Source: Sulfitobacter sp. DFL-14
GTDB lineage: Bacteria > Pseudomonadota > Alphaproteobacteria > Rhodobacterales > Rhodobacteraceae
Length of the DNA: 35,708 nt
Assembly (NCBI RefSeq): GCF_003335585.1
Contig: NZ_QBFD01000029.1
Span: 90,758 to 126,465, forward strand
Direction of reading: 5' to 3'
Part shown: one piece after another, positions 8,575-16,774 of the stretch
Layout: the number at the start of each line of letters is the position of its first letter
Position numbering within the stretch: position 1 is the first letter of the stretch
Translations under genes and position numbers: made by a program
The notes under the pieces: generated by a model
Databases searched by the model: none
What the model saw: only the letters and a program-made list of their open reading frames with translations
What the model was told of the DNA's origin: nothing

Positions 8575-8624
8575 GACATGTCATGCAAGACATGTCAAAA
8601 ATGACAGGTCTTGCATGACATGTC
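8575..8624. repeat. Long hairpin, 23-bp arms
   Basis: The arms at 8575-8597 and 8602-8624 pair at 22 of 23 positions around the loop AAAA. The arms themselves contain the palindrome GACATGTC. It lies between converging genes, so it could stop transcription from both sides, but there is no T-run. It might also be a fossil of a small palindromic mobile element. Confidence 0.7.
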
Positions 8625-8662
8625 TGCAGGTGCGGGAAGTGGGCGGCACATGTCGGCAGCCA

Positions 8663-8732
8663 AAGTGCAGAGCGCTAAGTGCAGAGCGTTAACTGCGGAG
8701 CGCGAAGTATGAAGAGCGAAGTGCAAAGCGCG
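8663..8732. repeat. Five tandem 14-bp units
   Basis: Five 14-base units stand head to tail: AAGTGCAGAGCGCT, AAGTGCAGAGCGTT, AACTGCGGAGCGCG, AAGTATGAAGAGCG and AAGTGCAAAGCGCG. The first two differ at one base and the others are diverged. It is non-coding and sits 97 bases beyond the end of the flippase gene. Confidence 0.75.
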
Positions 8733-8828
8733 AAGCCTGGCGTTTCGTCTTTGACCCGAACCACCTGAAGTCACCTGAAATCAAGGATTTCAATGCGTCA
8801 AAGCCCGCACCAAACAACCGCTGCCGGG

Positions 8829-10175
8829 TCAGACCGAGGCGCCAAGGGCGCGCAAGGTGTCAAGATGAAGCCAGAGCGCAAGAGCAGCGGCCACCACGCC
8901 CGCCACGAAGAAAGTCAGATCATGCCGCGCATCCCAGACGGCATGGACCCGCGCCAGCCAGATCAGCACCAGATGCGACAGTGCCATGGCCAGCCCCATG
9001 CCCAGGATCGCCCCAACCAGCCCCGCATGGATCGCACCGACCAGCAGCATCGACACCTGCAGGCTGGACCGCGCCGCCGAATAGATGAAAAAGCGCCGCG
9101 AATCCCCCGCCGCAAGGGCGGCCTGGTCATAGGTCATGCCGATCACCTGCGGAATCAGCGCCAGGGCCAGCAGCACCACAACCCCGCCGGAACTGGCGTA
9201 GCGGCTGTCATAGAGGTGATCCACCAGCCAGGGCCCGATCAGCGCCATCACCACCAGCATGCCGCCAATGCCAAGGGTCAGCCCATAGCGGATCCGGGCC
9301 AGCCGGTGCGGCTCTGCCCCCTCGCGGTAGATCGGGATCATGACCCGGCCCGTCACGCTCAGCCCCAGCAGCAGCGGGAAACTGGCCAGGAAATAGCCGA
9401 TGTTGTAGATGCCCAGCGTCTCCAGCGTCAGGAACTTGCCCAGGATCGCCTTGTCGCCCTGGCTGGCAAAGAACCAGAACAAGGTGGAGAGGAAGATCCA
9501 CTTGCCGAAATGGATCAGCTCGGTCGCGGCGGTCCTTTCCCAGCGGAAGCGGTTGCGCTGGCCCGGCAGGCCATAATGGGTCAGCAGCAGCTTGGCCCCC
9601 GCCCCCACGACACCACCGATGACCAGGGCGGAAACCGATTGCAACAGCACCGCAAGGCCGATCATCACCGCGATGCCGATCACCTGCGAGCTCAGGTCCA
9701 GCACCGTCAGCCGCCCCATCAGCAGGTGGCGCTGCGCGGTTTCGATCCGGGTCGGGTTGAACCCGCCCAGGATCAGCGCCAGACCGGCAATGGGCAGATA
9801 GCGGGCCAGGTCGGGCTGGTCGTAGAACAGGGACACCGGGTAGGCCAGCACACAGGCCGCACCCCAGAGCCCGATGCCGCGCAAGACCTGTATGGTCCAG
9901 GCGGTATTGAGGAAATCCGGGTCATCGCCCCGCTTGCTCTGCGAAATCGAGGGCGAGATGCCCACATCGGAAAACAATGTCAGGCCCACGGTGATCACGC
10001 TGATCAGCGCCATCAGGCCAAAGGCTTCGGGGAACAGCAGCCGTGTCAGGATCAGGTTCGATGCCAGCCGGATCGCCTGCGAAGCGCCATAGCCCAACAG
10101 GATCCACGAGGCCGAGCGCAATGCGCGCGCCATCAGCCGGTTGTCCTTCAGCACTTCAAAAACCCGTGCAAACAC
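8829..10175 (-). CDS. Wzx-like polysaccharide flippase
   Basis: This multi-pass inner-membrane protein should turn lipid-linked sugar units to the periplasmic side (MOP superfamily, polysaccharide synthesis type). Its 448 residues are almost wholly hydrophobic helices. The start region (SASWILLGYGASQAIRLASN followed by LTRLLFPEAFG) matches the first two helices of the WzxC/PST group, and SQGDKAILGKFL with TLGIYNIGYFLASFP fits the mid-repeat of the family. The start is GTG 10175; ATG 10133 is an alternative 14 residues later. It is divergent from the GT4 gene at 10285, with about 109 bases between them that must hold both promoters. A long opposite-strand ORF over it is a shadow. Confidence 0.88.
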   Translation of the reverse strand: MFARVFEVLKDNRLMARALRSASWILLGYGASQAIRLASNLILTRLLFPEAFGLMALISVITVGLTLFSDVGISPSISQSKRGDDPDFLNTAWTIQVLRGIGLWGAACVLAYPVSLFYDQPDLARYLPIAGLALILGGFNPTRIETAQRHLLMGRLTVLDLSSQVIGIAVMIGLAVLLQSVSALVIGGVVGAGAKLLLTHYGLPGQRNRFRWERTAATELIHFGKWIFLSTLFWFFASQGDKAILGKFLTLETLGIYNIGYFLASFPLLLGLSVTGRVMIPIYREGAEPHRLARIRYGLTLGIGGMLVVMALIGPWLVDHLYDSRYASSGGVVVLLALALIPQVIGMTYDQAALAAGDSRRFFIYSAARSSLQVSMLLVGAIHAGLVGAILGMGLAMALSHLVLIWLARVHAVWDARHDLTFFVAGVVAAALALWLHLDTLRALGASV

Positions 10176-10284
10176 GCGAAAAAAGCCTCACTTCTGCCTC
10201 AGGCGCTGAATAGAGCGTCCTTGCGTCCTGCGCCAGCGCCATGACACGCCAATGGGGCAAAGTTGTGAAGAACAAGGAAGAGCC

Positions 10285-11481
10285 GTGAAGATCGCCTATA
10301 TTCTGAATACCTATCCGCAACCATCGCAGAGTTTCATCCGCCGCGAGATCCGCGCGCTGGAGCGTCAGGGCCACAAGGTCACCCGGATCGCGATGCGGCG
10401 CTATGACGGCAGGCTGGTGGACCCGCAGGACGTCGCCGAGGCGGAACAGACCGACTATCTGCTTGCCAAGGGGCCGATGACATTGCTGCGGGGCAGCCTG
10501 CGCGCCCTGGGCCGCAACCCCGGCGGGTTCCTGGCCGCCCTGCGGATGGCGCTGAAACTGGGCCGTCGCGCCGAAGCGGGCCTGTTGCGCCATATGATCT
10601 ACCTTGCCGAAGCGGCCCATGTGGCGGCGCAATGCCACGCTGCCGGGGTTACACATGCCCATGCCCATTTCGGCACCAATGCCCCCGCCGTGGCGATGCT
10701 GGCGCAGATGCTGGGCGGGCCGAAGTTTTCCTTTACCGTGCATGGCCCGGAAGAATTCGATGCGCCCCGCGCCCTGTCACTGGGGGCCAAGATGAAGGCC
10801 GCCGATTTCACCGTCGCGATCAGCCAGTTTGGCCGCTCGCAGCTGATGCGCTGGGCCGATCATGCGGATTGGGACCGCATCCATGTGGTGCATTGCGGGG
10901 TGGAGCCCGAGCGCTTCAGGGATCCTGCCCCGCTACCCGAGGGGCCGCGCCGGGTTGTGGCGATTGGCCGGCTGGTCGAGCAGAAGGGCCAGATGATCCT
11001 GATCTACGCGATGGCACAGGTCAAATCCGACCTGCATCTGACCCTGATCGGCGACGGCGAGATGCGCGACCAGATCGAGGCGCTGATCGACCGGCTTGAC
11101 CTGCGGGGCCGTATCACGCTGACCGGCTGGGTCGATGAGACACGGGTGAACGCGGAACTGGCGGCAGCCCATGCGATGGTCATGCCCAGCTTTGCCGAGG
11201 GCCTTCCCATGGTGGTGATGGAGGCGATGGCCGCCGCCCGCCCGGTCATCGCGACCTATGTCGCGGGCACGCCGGAACTGGTCCGCCCGGGGGAGACCGG
11301 CTGGCTGGTGCCTGCGGGCGATGTCTCTGCCCTGGCGCAGGCGATGGATGAACTTGCCACCCTGCCACAGGCCAGATTGGCCGAGATGGCCGCGGCCGGG
11401 CGGACACGGGCGCTGGCGCGCCATGACATCGACACGGCAGCGCAGAAACTGGCGGCACTGATGGGATCCGCTGAGGCGTAG
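10285..11481 (+). CDS. Glycosyltransferase family 4
   Basis: This is a retaining GT-B glycosyltransferase that probably adds a sugar to the lipid-linked unit on the cytosolic face; it resembles the WcaL/AmsK group. The N-terminal Rossmann half starts KIAYILNTYPQPSQSFI. The hinge region has HGPEEFDAP and VAISQFGRS. The C-terminal half has VAIGRLVEQKG and the E-x7-E signature in EGLPMVVMEAM, then AGTPELV. I chose GTG 10285 because AGGAAG lies 7 bases before it and the conserved fold begins right away; ATG 10252 would add 11 residues. The stop is TAG 11479-11481, whose TA is the target site of the inserted element that follows. Confidence 0.9.
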   Translation: MKIAYILNTYPQPSQSFIRREIRALERQGHKVTRIAMRRYDGRLVDPQDVAEAEQTDYLLAKGPMTLLRGSLRALGRNPGGFLAALRMALKLGRRAEAGLLRHMIYLAEAAHVAAQCHAAGVTHAHAHFGTNAPAVAMLAQMLGGPKFSFTVHGPEEFDAPRALSLGAKMKAADFTVAISQFGRSQLMRWADHADWDRIHVVHCGVEPERFRDPAPLPEGPRRVVAIGRLVEQKGQMILIYAMAQVKSDLHLTLIGDGEMRDQIEALIDRLDLRGRITLTGWVDETRVNAELAAAHAMVMPSFAEGLPMVVMEAMAAARPVIATYVAGTPELVRPGETGWLVPAGDVSALAQAMDELATLPQARLAEMAAAGRTRALARHDIDTAAQKLAALMGSAEA

Positions 11482-11742
11482 GCTCTGGACCCATTAATTC
11501 TACATGCTCAGCGGCGATTTCACGAAATTTCAATGGTTTGGGGCGTGCAGCCAATAGTGGTTCTATTTGCAAGCGACCCAAGACATTGAAATGAAGTGAA
11601 ATCGCCGCCCTTCGGGTTTGACGGATTTTCCCGAAGCCTGCGGCGCATCTGCTTAAAATAGAACCACTATTCTTGCGCAAATGCTTCTTGTCTGCGAAAA
11701 AATCTGTCAAACTGAGTATATAGAATTAATGGGTCCAGAGCC
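11481..11742. mobile_element. 262-bp MITE-like element with TA duplication
   Basis: Perfect 22-bp terminal inverted repeats (11481-11502 and 11721-11742, beginning GGCTCTGGACCC) extend to 29 of 31 matching bases. TA lies directly outside each end (11479-11480, 11743-11744), as in IS630/mariner-like or some IS5-group insertions. Two more inverted pairs lie inside: 11511-11535 with 11584-11608 (22 of 25), and a perfect 15-bp pair 11553-11567 with 11657-11671. No ORF of a transposase is present, so it is non-autonomous. Removing it restores TAA as the stop codon of the upstream GT4 gene. Confidence 0.85.
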
Positions 11743-11771
11743 TAAGGCGCCGAGGGCCGTCAACGCCCCGG

Positions 11772-12605
11772 TCAGCGCCCCCGCGCCCAGCGGTTCTTGC
11801 TGCGCAGGATCGGCAGGTGGATGGCGATGCGCACGGCGCAAAAGGCGGCAAAACCCAGCGGGTCGGCCAGGGCGCGGCGCCACAGCGGCACGGCGCCTGC
11901 GCCGGGATCATCATTTGCGATCAGCGCCGGAAAACGGCTTTCGATCTCGGCCACGCCCACATCCTGCCTGCGCCGGACCTGCACCAGCCGCGCAAAGCCT
12001 TCGACCATGGGCCAGTCATAGGTCGCGGGCACGGCGACGCGTTCGTCGGGGGTGAAATTCAGCCGCGCATAGGTGTCATCCGAGATGATGTCCGGCCAGT
12101 GCCCCCAACGCGCCCTGCCCGCCCGGTTCATGGCAAAGACGCCAAAGCCCGGCACACCGCGTGTCATGAAGGGCGTTGTCAGCCAGAACCTTGTGTAGGG
12201 CCCGGTGACCCCGCCGCCGCGCACCGTCACATGTGGCCGCCCGCTGGCGTAGCGCGGCGCATCCACGTCCAGCACGTCGGCCAGCTGCGCAATCAGCGGC
12301 GGTGACACGATCACATCCGCATCGAGATAGATCAGCACCCTGCCTGCCGCCGCAGCCTCGCCCGCGTTCAGCGCGCCCAGCTTGTTGCCCTCGGCCCGTT
12401 CCAGCACCTGCAGATGCCAGCCCTTCAACCCGGCCTGTTCGGCAAAGCCGCGGGCAATCTCCGCGGTGTCATCGGTGCAGCCATTGGCGATCACGATCAC
12501 CTCCACGCCGCCCGCAACCTCCTCCGAAGCCAGCAAGGCCCCCAGGCAGGCGGCCAGATAGGCGGCCTCGTCATGGGCCGGGATCAGGATGCTGGTGCGG
12601 GTCAC
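11772..12605 (-). CDS. Glycosyltransferase family 2 (end of PKS/NRPS operon)
   Basis: This is an inverting GT-A glycosyltransferase of 277 residues. The fold opens with TSILIPAHDEAAYL, continues with VIVIANGCTDDTAE, and has the DXD metal site in YLDADV. A hydrophobic stretch near the end (LGFAAFCAVRIAIHLPIL) suggests membrane contact. Its ATG overlaps the TGA of the SGNH-hydrolase fusion gene by 4 bases, so it is translated as the last gene of the operon that begins with the PKS. Its job is therefore probably to add a sugar to the PKS/NRPS product or to the glycan that carries it. Donor and acceptor cannot be read. Confidence 0.85.
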   Translation of the reverse strand: MTRTSILIPAHDEAAYLAACLGALLASEEVAGGVEVIVIANGCTDDTAEIARGFAEQAGLKGWHLQVLERAEGNKLGALNAGEAAAAGRVLIYLDADVIVSPPLIAQLADVLDVDAPRYASGRPHVTVRGGGVTGPYTRFWLTTPFMTRGVPGFGVFAMNRAGRARWGHWPDIISDDTYARLNFTPDERVAVPATYDWPMVEGFARLVQVRRRQDVGVAEIESRFPALIANDDPGAGAVPLWRRALADPLGFAAFCAVRIAIHLPILRSKNRWARGR

Positions 12606-15139
12606 TGGAAGGCCACCAGCGCATCCCAGCGCGGATTGTCGTCATCCAGATGGCGCAGGGCGCCCCATGAGCCCCATTTTGTCGGGGCATAGACATCGGA
12701 ATAGGCGTTGAACAACTGCCCGCCCAGGGCTTTCCACCCCTCCAGCAAGGTGGTGTAGAGCGCGCCCATCTGCGGCGCGTAGTTCAGCGCCTGAAAGAAG
12801 GCCGTCAGTTCCGCGTCATCGACCATCGCGCCGATGCCCACCACATGGCTGCCACCCTCGTACATGATCAGGTCCAGCCCATGCGCCTGGGCCACCTGCG
12901 CGTGATAGGGCCAGACGCGGGTGATCAGATCACCGACCGTATCGGCTGCATCGCCGCTGACCGCCCCGTCGCGCAATTCGCGCCCTGCCAGTTCAAAGGC
13001 GAAATCAAAACGGTGCCCGGTGATGTAATCCTCTGCCGCCTCACCGGTCAGACCTTCTGCGTTGGCCGCAGCCGCTGCCCGTGTCCGGCTTTCCTCCAGC
13101 CAGTTGCGCAGCATCGGCGCGCGTTCCGCCGTGCCAAGCCCGCCCGCGAAATAGCCCGACACCGCATAGGCGTCAAAAGCCTCTGCCGGGGCTGGGACCC
13201 CTTCTGCCACCGCCAGCGGGGCGGTCAGCGCCTCGGACTCCAGCCCCAGCCAGCCGGTCTGGCTGGAGATCACATTGACCAGCCGCGCGCGGTCTTCCCC
13301 GGCAAAGACCCCGGACCAGATCCGCGCCACCTCTGCCGCGCGCAGCCCGTAGAATTGCATCCACTTGTCCTGCGCGTTCCAGCGCGCGCGGGCCTGCACA
13401 TCGGCCCAGCGGGCCTGTTCGAACTGCCAGTTCCAGACCTCGTTGGAGAACTCCACATAGACCTTCAGCGAGGGATCGAGCCTGTCTTTCACCAGTTCCG
13501 CGAACTGGCGCAGGAAATCATCATCCGCCAGATGCGGCATGTTCACCCAGATGTCGGTCTCAAGCTCATTGGCAAGCTGCACCATCACCTCGACCGGGAC
13601 ACCACCCGCCCAGGTCACATCGCCGGGCAAGGGGCGGTCCGCCCATATGGCCAGCGCGGAATCATTGGTCTCCATCCAGTCCATCATGCGCAACGCGCTG
13701 AACTGACCGATCCGCGCCGTCCAGGCCGGGTTGAACAGCGTCCCGGCGGCGTGGCGTTTCAGGTTCTCGACCTTGACGACGGAAATGTCATGCGGCGGAT
13801 CGGAGGTGTTGATCCGCTGGATCCGGATGTCCACGCTGCCGGGACCGGGGGTGTAGTCAAAGGTCACTTCGCCCTTGCCATAGCGCACGTTTTCCGCGCG
13901 TCCCGTTACCTCGATCACGCCCTTGCCGTCGAAGGCCAGACGATACCGCCCCTTGAGCGATGCGGCCGCTGGCGGCATGTCGGTCAGGATCAGAGTGCCG
14001 ATCGAGCTGAGGCTGCGGGGCAGCCGGATCGGCCAGCCGTTTTCATCCAGATGCCCGCCCGCCAGCAGCTCGGCGTATTCCATGCCCCCGAAGCGGCCGG
14101 GTTCATGGCCCAGCCAGGGCCGCGCCGTCTTCATCAGGTCTATGAACGGGACCTGGGTGCTCCAGTCGGTGACTGCGGCAAGGCCGATGGCCACCCGGTT
14201 GGTGCCTTCGACCGCCCCCTGCGCTGCCGCGACCAGATCGGCGGCGGGTGCCTCTGGCAGAACCGGCGGGCCGGTGGGGGCCGCAGGGGCGGTGCTGGCC
14301 CGCGCCTGCCCGTTGGCGGGGGGCACCGGTGCCACCACCCCGCCGCCATAGGCCTGCACGGCCTCAAAGGCGACGCGCTGCAGCTGGCGGGCCAGGTCCG
14401 CGTCGGGCGTATCGAAGGGCTGCCCCCAGCGGTCGTTGAAATCCACCGGCAGGCCCAGCGGGTCCTGCCCGGTCAGCGTGGCATATTGCACCATGGCGAC
14501 AAAGTAATGGCCCATGTCGTTCAGGTGGATGTCATCGGCAAAGAGCGCGGAAATATCCGCAAGCCCCGGTATCCGCTCCGCCGCGATCTCATCATGAAGA
14601 CGCGCCATCGCCTGGCCTGCGGGGATCAGCCCGACCTGCGCACTGTCCGACCGGGTGGCGGCGGCGACCTGTGCCACGATCTCCTCCCAGAGCGGCAGAT
14701 CCTGTTCCAGCCGCTCCCGCCAGGGCGTGCCGGCCCCTTCGTCGTGATCGACAGCCGCGCCTGTCCCGCTTTTCAGCGAATGCCAGGTTTCCTGCACGTA
14801 GATATGCACATCCGGATTGGCCGAGGCCGCAAGCCCGGCAAAGGCCTGGGCATAGACATAGGTATCTGACCATTTCACATGGTTTGCCAGGGGGATGGCC
14901 TCTGTCAGGATCAGGTGGGTGGTGCCGCCCTCCGGCAGGACAGAGCGCGCGTCGATCCCTTCGGCATTGGCGGATTCGTCCCAATTGTATTTCAGCGGTG
15001 CGCCGTTGATGATCTGGGCGCGCACAGTGCCCTGGCCCATGCCTGCGCGCAGGGCCTCCTGCAGCATGTCGGGGCCATCGGAGCCGAACAGGCTGTGGCC
15101 GACCATCACGACCGATGCGGCAACCCCGAGCAGGCTCAT
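12602..15139 (-). CDS. SGNH-like domain fused to clan-A glycoside-hydrolase-like domain
   Basis: This is an 845-residue two-domain protein. Residues 1-265 look like an SGNH/GDSL hydrolase or acyltransferase. The nucleophile block is VGHSL (Ser16), ETWHS lies at 117-121, and the Asp-His block is DDIHLND (202-208). A Pro/Ala linker follows (270-300). The C-terminal part looks like a beta-sandwich (about 390-460) plus a (beta/alpha)8 glycoside hydrolase of clan A. SNEVW carries a candidate acid/base Glu567 and MYEGG a candidate nucleophile Glu761. No clear signal peptide precedes the SGNH block, which starts only 13 residues in; that is odd for a carbohydrate enzyme. It overlaps both neighbours by ATGA. 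A role in acylating or trimming the surface glycan is an inference. Confidence 0.7.
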   Translation of the reverse strand: MSLLGVAASVVMVGHSLFGSDGPDMLQEALRAGMGQGTVRAQIINGAPLKYNWDESANAEGIDARSVLPEGGTTHLILTEAIPLANHVKWSDTYVYAQAFAGLAASANPDVHIYVQETWHSLKSGTGAAVDHDEGAGTPWRERLEQDLPLWEEIVAQVAAATRSDSAQVGLIPAGQAMARLHDEIAAERIPGLADISALFADDIHLNDMGHYFVAMVQYATLTGQDPLGLPVDFNDRWGQPFDTPDADLARQLQRVAFEAVQAYGGGVVAPVPPANGQARASTAPAAPTGPPVLPEAPAADLVAAAQGAVEGTNRVAIGLAAVTDWSTQVPFIDLMKTARPWLGHEPGRFGGMEYAELLAGGHLDENGWPIRLPRSLSSIGTLILTDMPPAAASLKGRYRLAFDGKGVIEVTGRAENVRYGKGEVTFDYTPGPGSVDIRIQRINTSDPPHDISVVKVENLKRHAAGTLFNPAWTARIGQFSALRMMDWMETNDSALAIWADRPLPGDVTWAGGVPVEVMVQLANELETDIWVNMPHLADDDFLRQFAELVKDRLDPSLKVYVEFSNEVWNWQFEQARWADVQARARWNAQDKWMQFYGLRAAEVARIWSGVFAGEDRARLVNVISSQTGWLGLESEALTAPLAVAEGVPAPAEAFDAYAVSGYFAGGLGTAERAPMLRNWLEESRTRAAAAANAEGLTGEAAEDYITGHRFDFAFELAGRELRDGAVSGDAADTVGDLITRVWPYHAQVAQAHGLDLIMYEGGSHVVGIGAMVDDAELTAFFQALNYAPQMGALYTTLLEGWKALGGQLFNAYSDVYAPTKWGSWGALRHLDDDNPRWDALVAFQ

Positions 15140-16092
15140 GCCGCCACCCCGGTTTCGGGATGGCGCGCAACGACCTGCCAGACAACCGCCTGCATCGCGG
15201 CGGCGGCATCCGGCGAGGGGGCCAGGGCCCGCGACCCGTCGGCGCGCGCCAGTTCATGCGGCAGGCCGCGCGGATCGCGGTGATAGAGAACCGCGTAATG
15301 GGTCAGCGCCACCAGATAGGCCCCCAGATCATTGAAATGAATGGTATCCGGCGTGCCATCGGCCCGTTTGGTAAAAAGGTCGAACAGGCTGGTGATGCCG
15401 CCGAGGCTGCCTGCGGCCTCAACCTCGCGCACAAAGGCCGCCATGACCTGACCGGCAGGTATCAGGTGGATCGGCGCATCGGTCGCGGCCAGCGCGGGGT
15501 ATTTGACCCGGCCCTGCCAGAACTTGCGCAGATCCCGGTCGATGCGCAGCAGCCAGCCATTGCCATCGTCGGTGTGATGCCATGTCTCGTAAAGGTAGAT
15601 CCGCGTCTGCGGGTTGGCGTCCCAGGCCAGCCCGGCCCAACGGGCGAGGTATGCCGCCGCATCGTGATAGCGGATCGCATCGCGGATCTCGACCATCTCG
15701 GTCAGCACCAGGGCGTCATAGCTGCCGCTGGCCAGCGCCTGTTTCGCGGGGCGAAACCGGTCATGGGCGTTTTCCTCGGCAAAGCCGTTGATGGGCACGT
15801 CATCCTCCCAATGGTCACGCAGGGAGGTGCCCCAGCCCAGCTGGGAATGGTAGCGATGACCGGTGCCTGCAAGCTGCGCCAGCATCGCGGGCATGTCGCG
15901 CCCCACAAGGCTGTGACCCAGATGATAGACATTGAGCGCCGCATCGGGCGGGTTGAGCGGCACCGCATAAAGCGCCGCCGCCTCTGCCGCGCCCTGACGC
16001 CGGTCGCGGGTCCACAGATGCTGCCCTGCAGCCGCCGCCAGCGCGAGGGCTCCCAGCCCCGCTAGGGCAGTACGGCGCGAGGCGGGTTTCAT
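15136..16092 (-). CDS. Exported SGNH-like hydrolase/acyltransferase
   Basis: This 318-residue protein is a paralogue of the N-terminal part of the next gene. It shares GHSL (Ser61), ETWHH (169-173) and DTIHFND (249-255), which give a Ser-His-Asp type site. The N-terminus MKPASRRTALAGLGALALAA looks like a twin-arginine or Sec signal, so it should act in the periplasm. SGNH proteins in polysaccharide loci often add or remove acyl groups, but the substrate here is unknown. Start 16092 is set by AAGGAG 6-7 bases upstream; the longer frame upstream has no such site. It starts 4 bases after the phosphopantetheinyl transferase stop and its own stop overlaps the next start. Confidence 0.72.
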   Translation of the reverse strand: MKPASRRTALAGLGALALAAAAGQHLWTRDRRQGAAEAAALYAVPLNPPDAALNVYHLGHSLVGRDMPAMLAQLAGTGHRYHSQLGWGTSLRDHWEDDVPINGFAEENAHDRFRPAKQALASGSYDALVLTEMVEIRDAIRYHDAAAYLARWAGLAWDANPQTRIYLYETWHHTDDGNGWLLRIDRDLRKFWQGRVKYPALAATDAPIHLIPAGQVMAAFVREVEAAGSLGGITSLFDLFTKRADGTPDTIHFNDLGAYLVALTHYAVLYHRDPRGLPHELARADGSRALAPSPDAAAAMQAVVWQVVARHPETGVAA

Positions 16093-16096
16093 CGGG

Positions 16097-16774
16097 TCAG
16101 GCTCCTTCGCCGTCACGTTGCCCAATCGCAACCCCGGTGACAAGATGCCCGGCCACTTCGGCAAAGCGCCCCGGCAGGCTCTCGCCGATGGCAAAGGGGC
16201 CGATGGGCTGCAGGAAGGTCGCGTCGAAACGGCCCCCGGCGACATCGAATGTGACATCCAGAACTTCAAAGCCAAAGAGCTGACCCGTCAGCGGAAACTG
16301 CGCCTTGTAGGCGGCTTCCTTGGCGGCAAAGATCATCAGGCCAAGGCGTGGCAGCGCGATATCGGCGTGACGCGATATTTCTTTTTCAGAACAAATGATT
16401 GGAATGATATCTTCATCCAGTCTGTGAAGCTGTTCGGCATCGAGGCCCAGCGATCTGACGCTGTTCGACACAACCGCCAGGCAAAGCTGATCGGTATGGG
16501 TGATGCTGCCCGCCAGCCCCGGTGACCAGTCCGGCGCGCGGTTGGCCTGAACCGGAACCGCCCTTGCAGGTAAACCGGCATCCTGCATCGCGATCCGCGC
16601 GGCGGCGCGGCCCGCTGCGAACTCATTGCGGCGTGCGGGAATTGCCCCGGTCATGGCCTCCGCTTCCCCGGGCCAGACCGGGGGTTGCGGCAGGCCGGGA
16701 TCGGTCAGGCCAAGGCCCAGGGGCACATCGAACAGGCCGCGCACCGCCCGTTCAATTGCCGCGGCATCAGGCAT
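16097..16774 (-). CDS. 4'-phosphopantetheinyl transferase (EntD/Sfp-type)
   Basis: The enzyme moves the phosphopantetheine arm of coenzyme A onto the carrier-protein serines of the neighbouring PKS and NRPS (Ser1807 and Ser1445). Its 225 residues show the family blocks GSITHTDQLCLAVV, LGLDAEQ with Asp112 and Glu114, and FAAKEAAYK with Glu153, the three Mg-binding acids. It overlaps the NRPS end by 8 bases and precedes the SGNH gene by 4 bases, so it belongs to the same operon and is presumably dedicated to it. Confidence 0.93.
   Translation of the reverse strand: MPDAAAIERAVRGLFDVPLGLGLTDPGLPQPPVWPGEAEAMTGAIPARRNEFAAGRAAARIAMQDAGLPARAVPVQANRAPDWSPGLAGSITHTDQLCLAVVSNSVRSLGLDAEQLHRLDEDIIPIICSEKEISRHADIALPRLGLMIFAAKEAAYKAQFPLTGQLFGFEVLDVTFDVAGGRFDATFLQPIGPFAIGESLPGRFAEVAGHLVTGVAIGQRDGEGA

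Larger units (their letters stand above)
8121..8828. other. Convergent intergenic region with repeats
   Basis: These 708 bases lie between the ends of two converging genes and hold no supportable gene. Left to right they contain copy 2 of the 52-bp repeat (8291-8342), a possible insertion-sequence edge after it without any transposase, a very strong hairpin (8575-8624) and five 14-bp tandem units (8663-8732). The region looks like a landing site for small mobile DNA. Confidence 0.5.

Noticed and set aside
8663..8732. A CRISPR array or origin iterons
   Set aside because: There are no spacers between the units, no cas genes and no replication initiator gene nearby.
8793..10244. A 483-codon open frame on the plus strand
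   Set aside because: It is antisense to the flippase; it is very rich in Gln, His, Arg and Asp, as expected for the complement of membrane-helix codons.
12845..14869. A 674-codon open frame on the plus strand
   Set aside because: It is antisense to the SGNH-hydrolase fusion gene, which has clear motifs and coupled overlaps with both neighbours.
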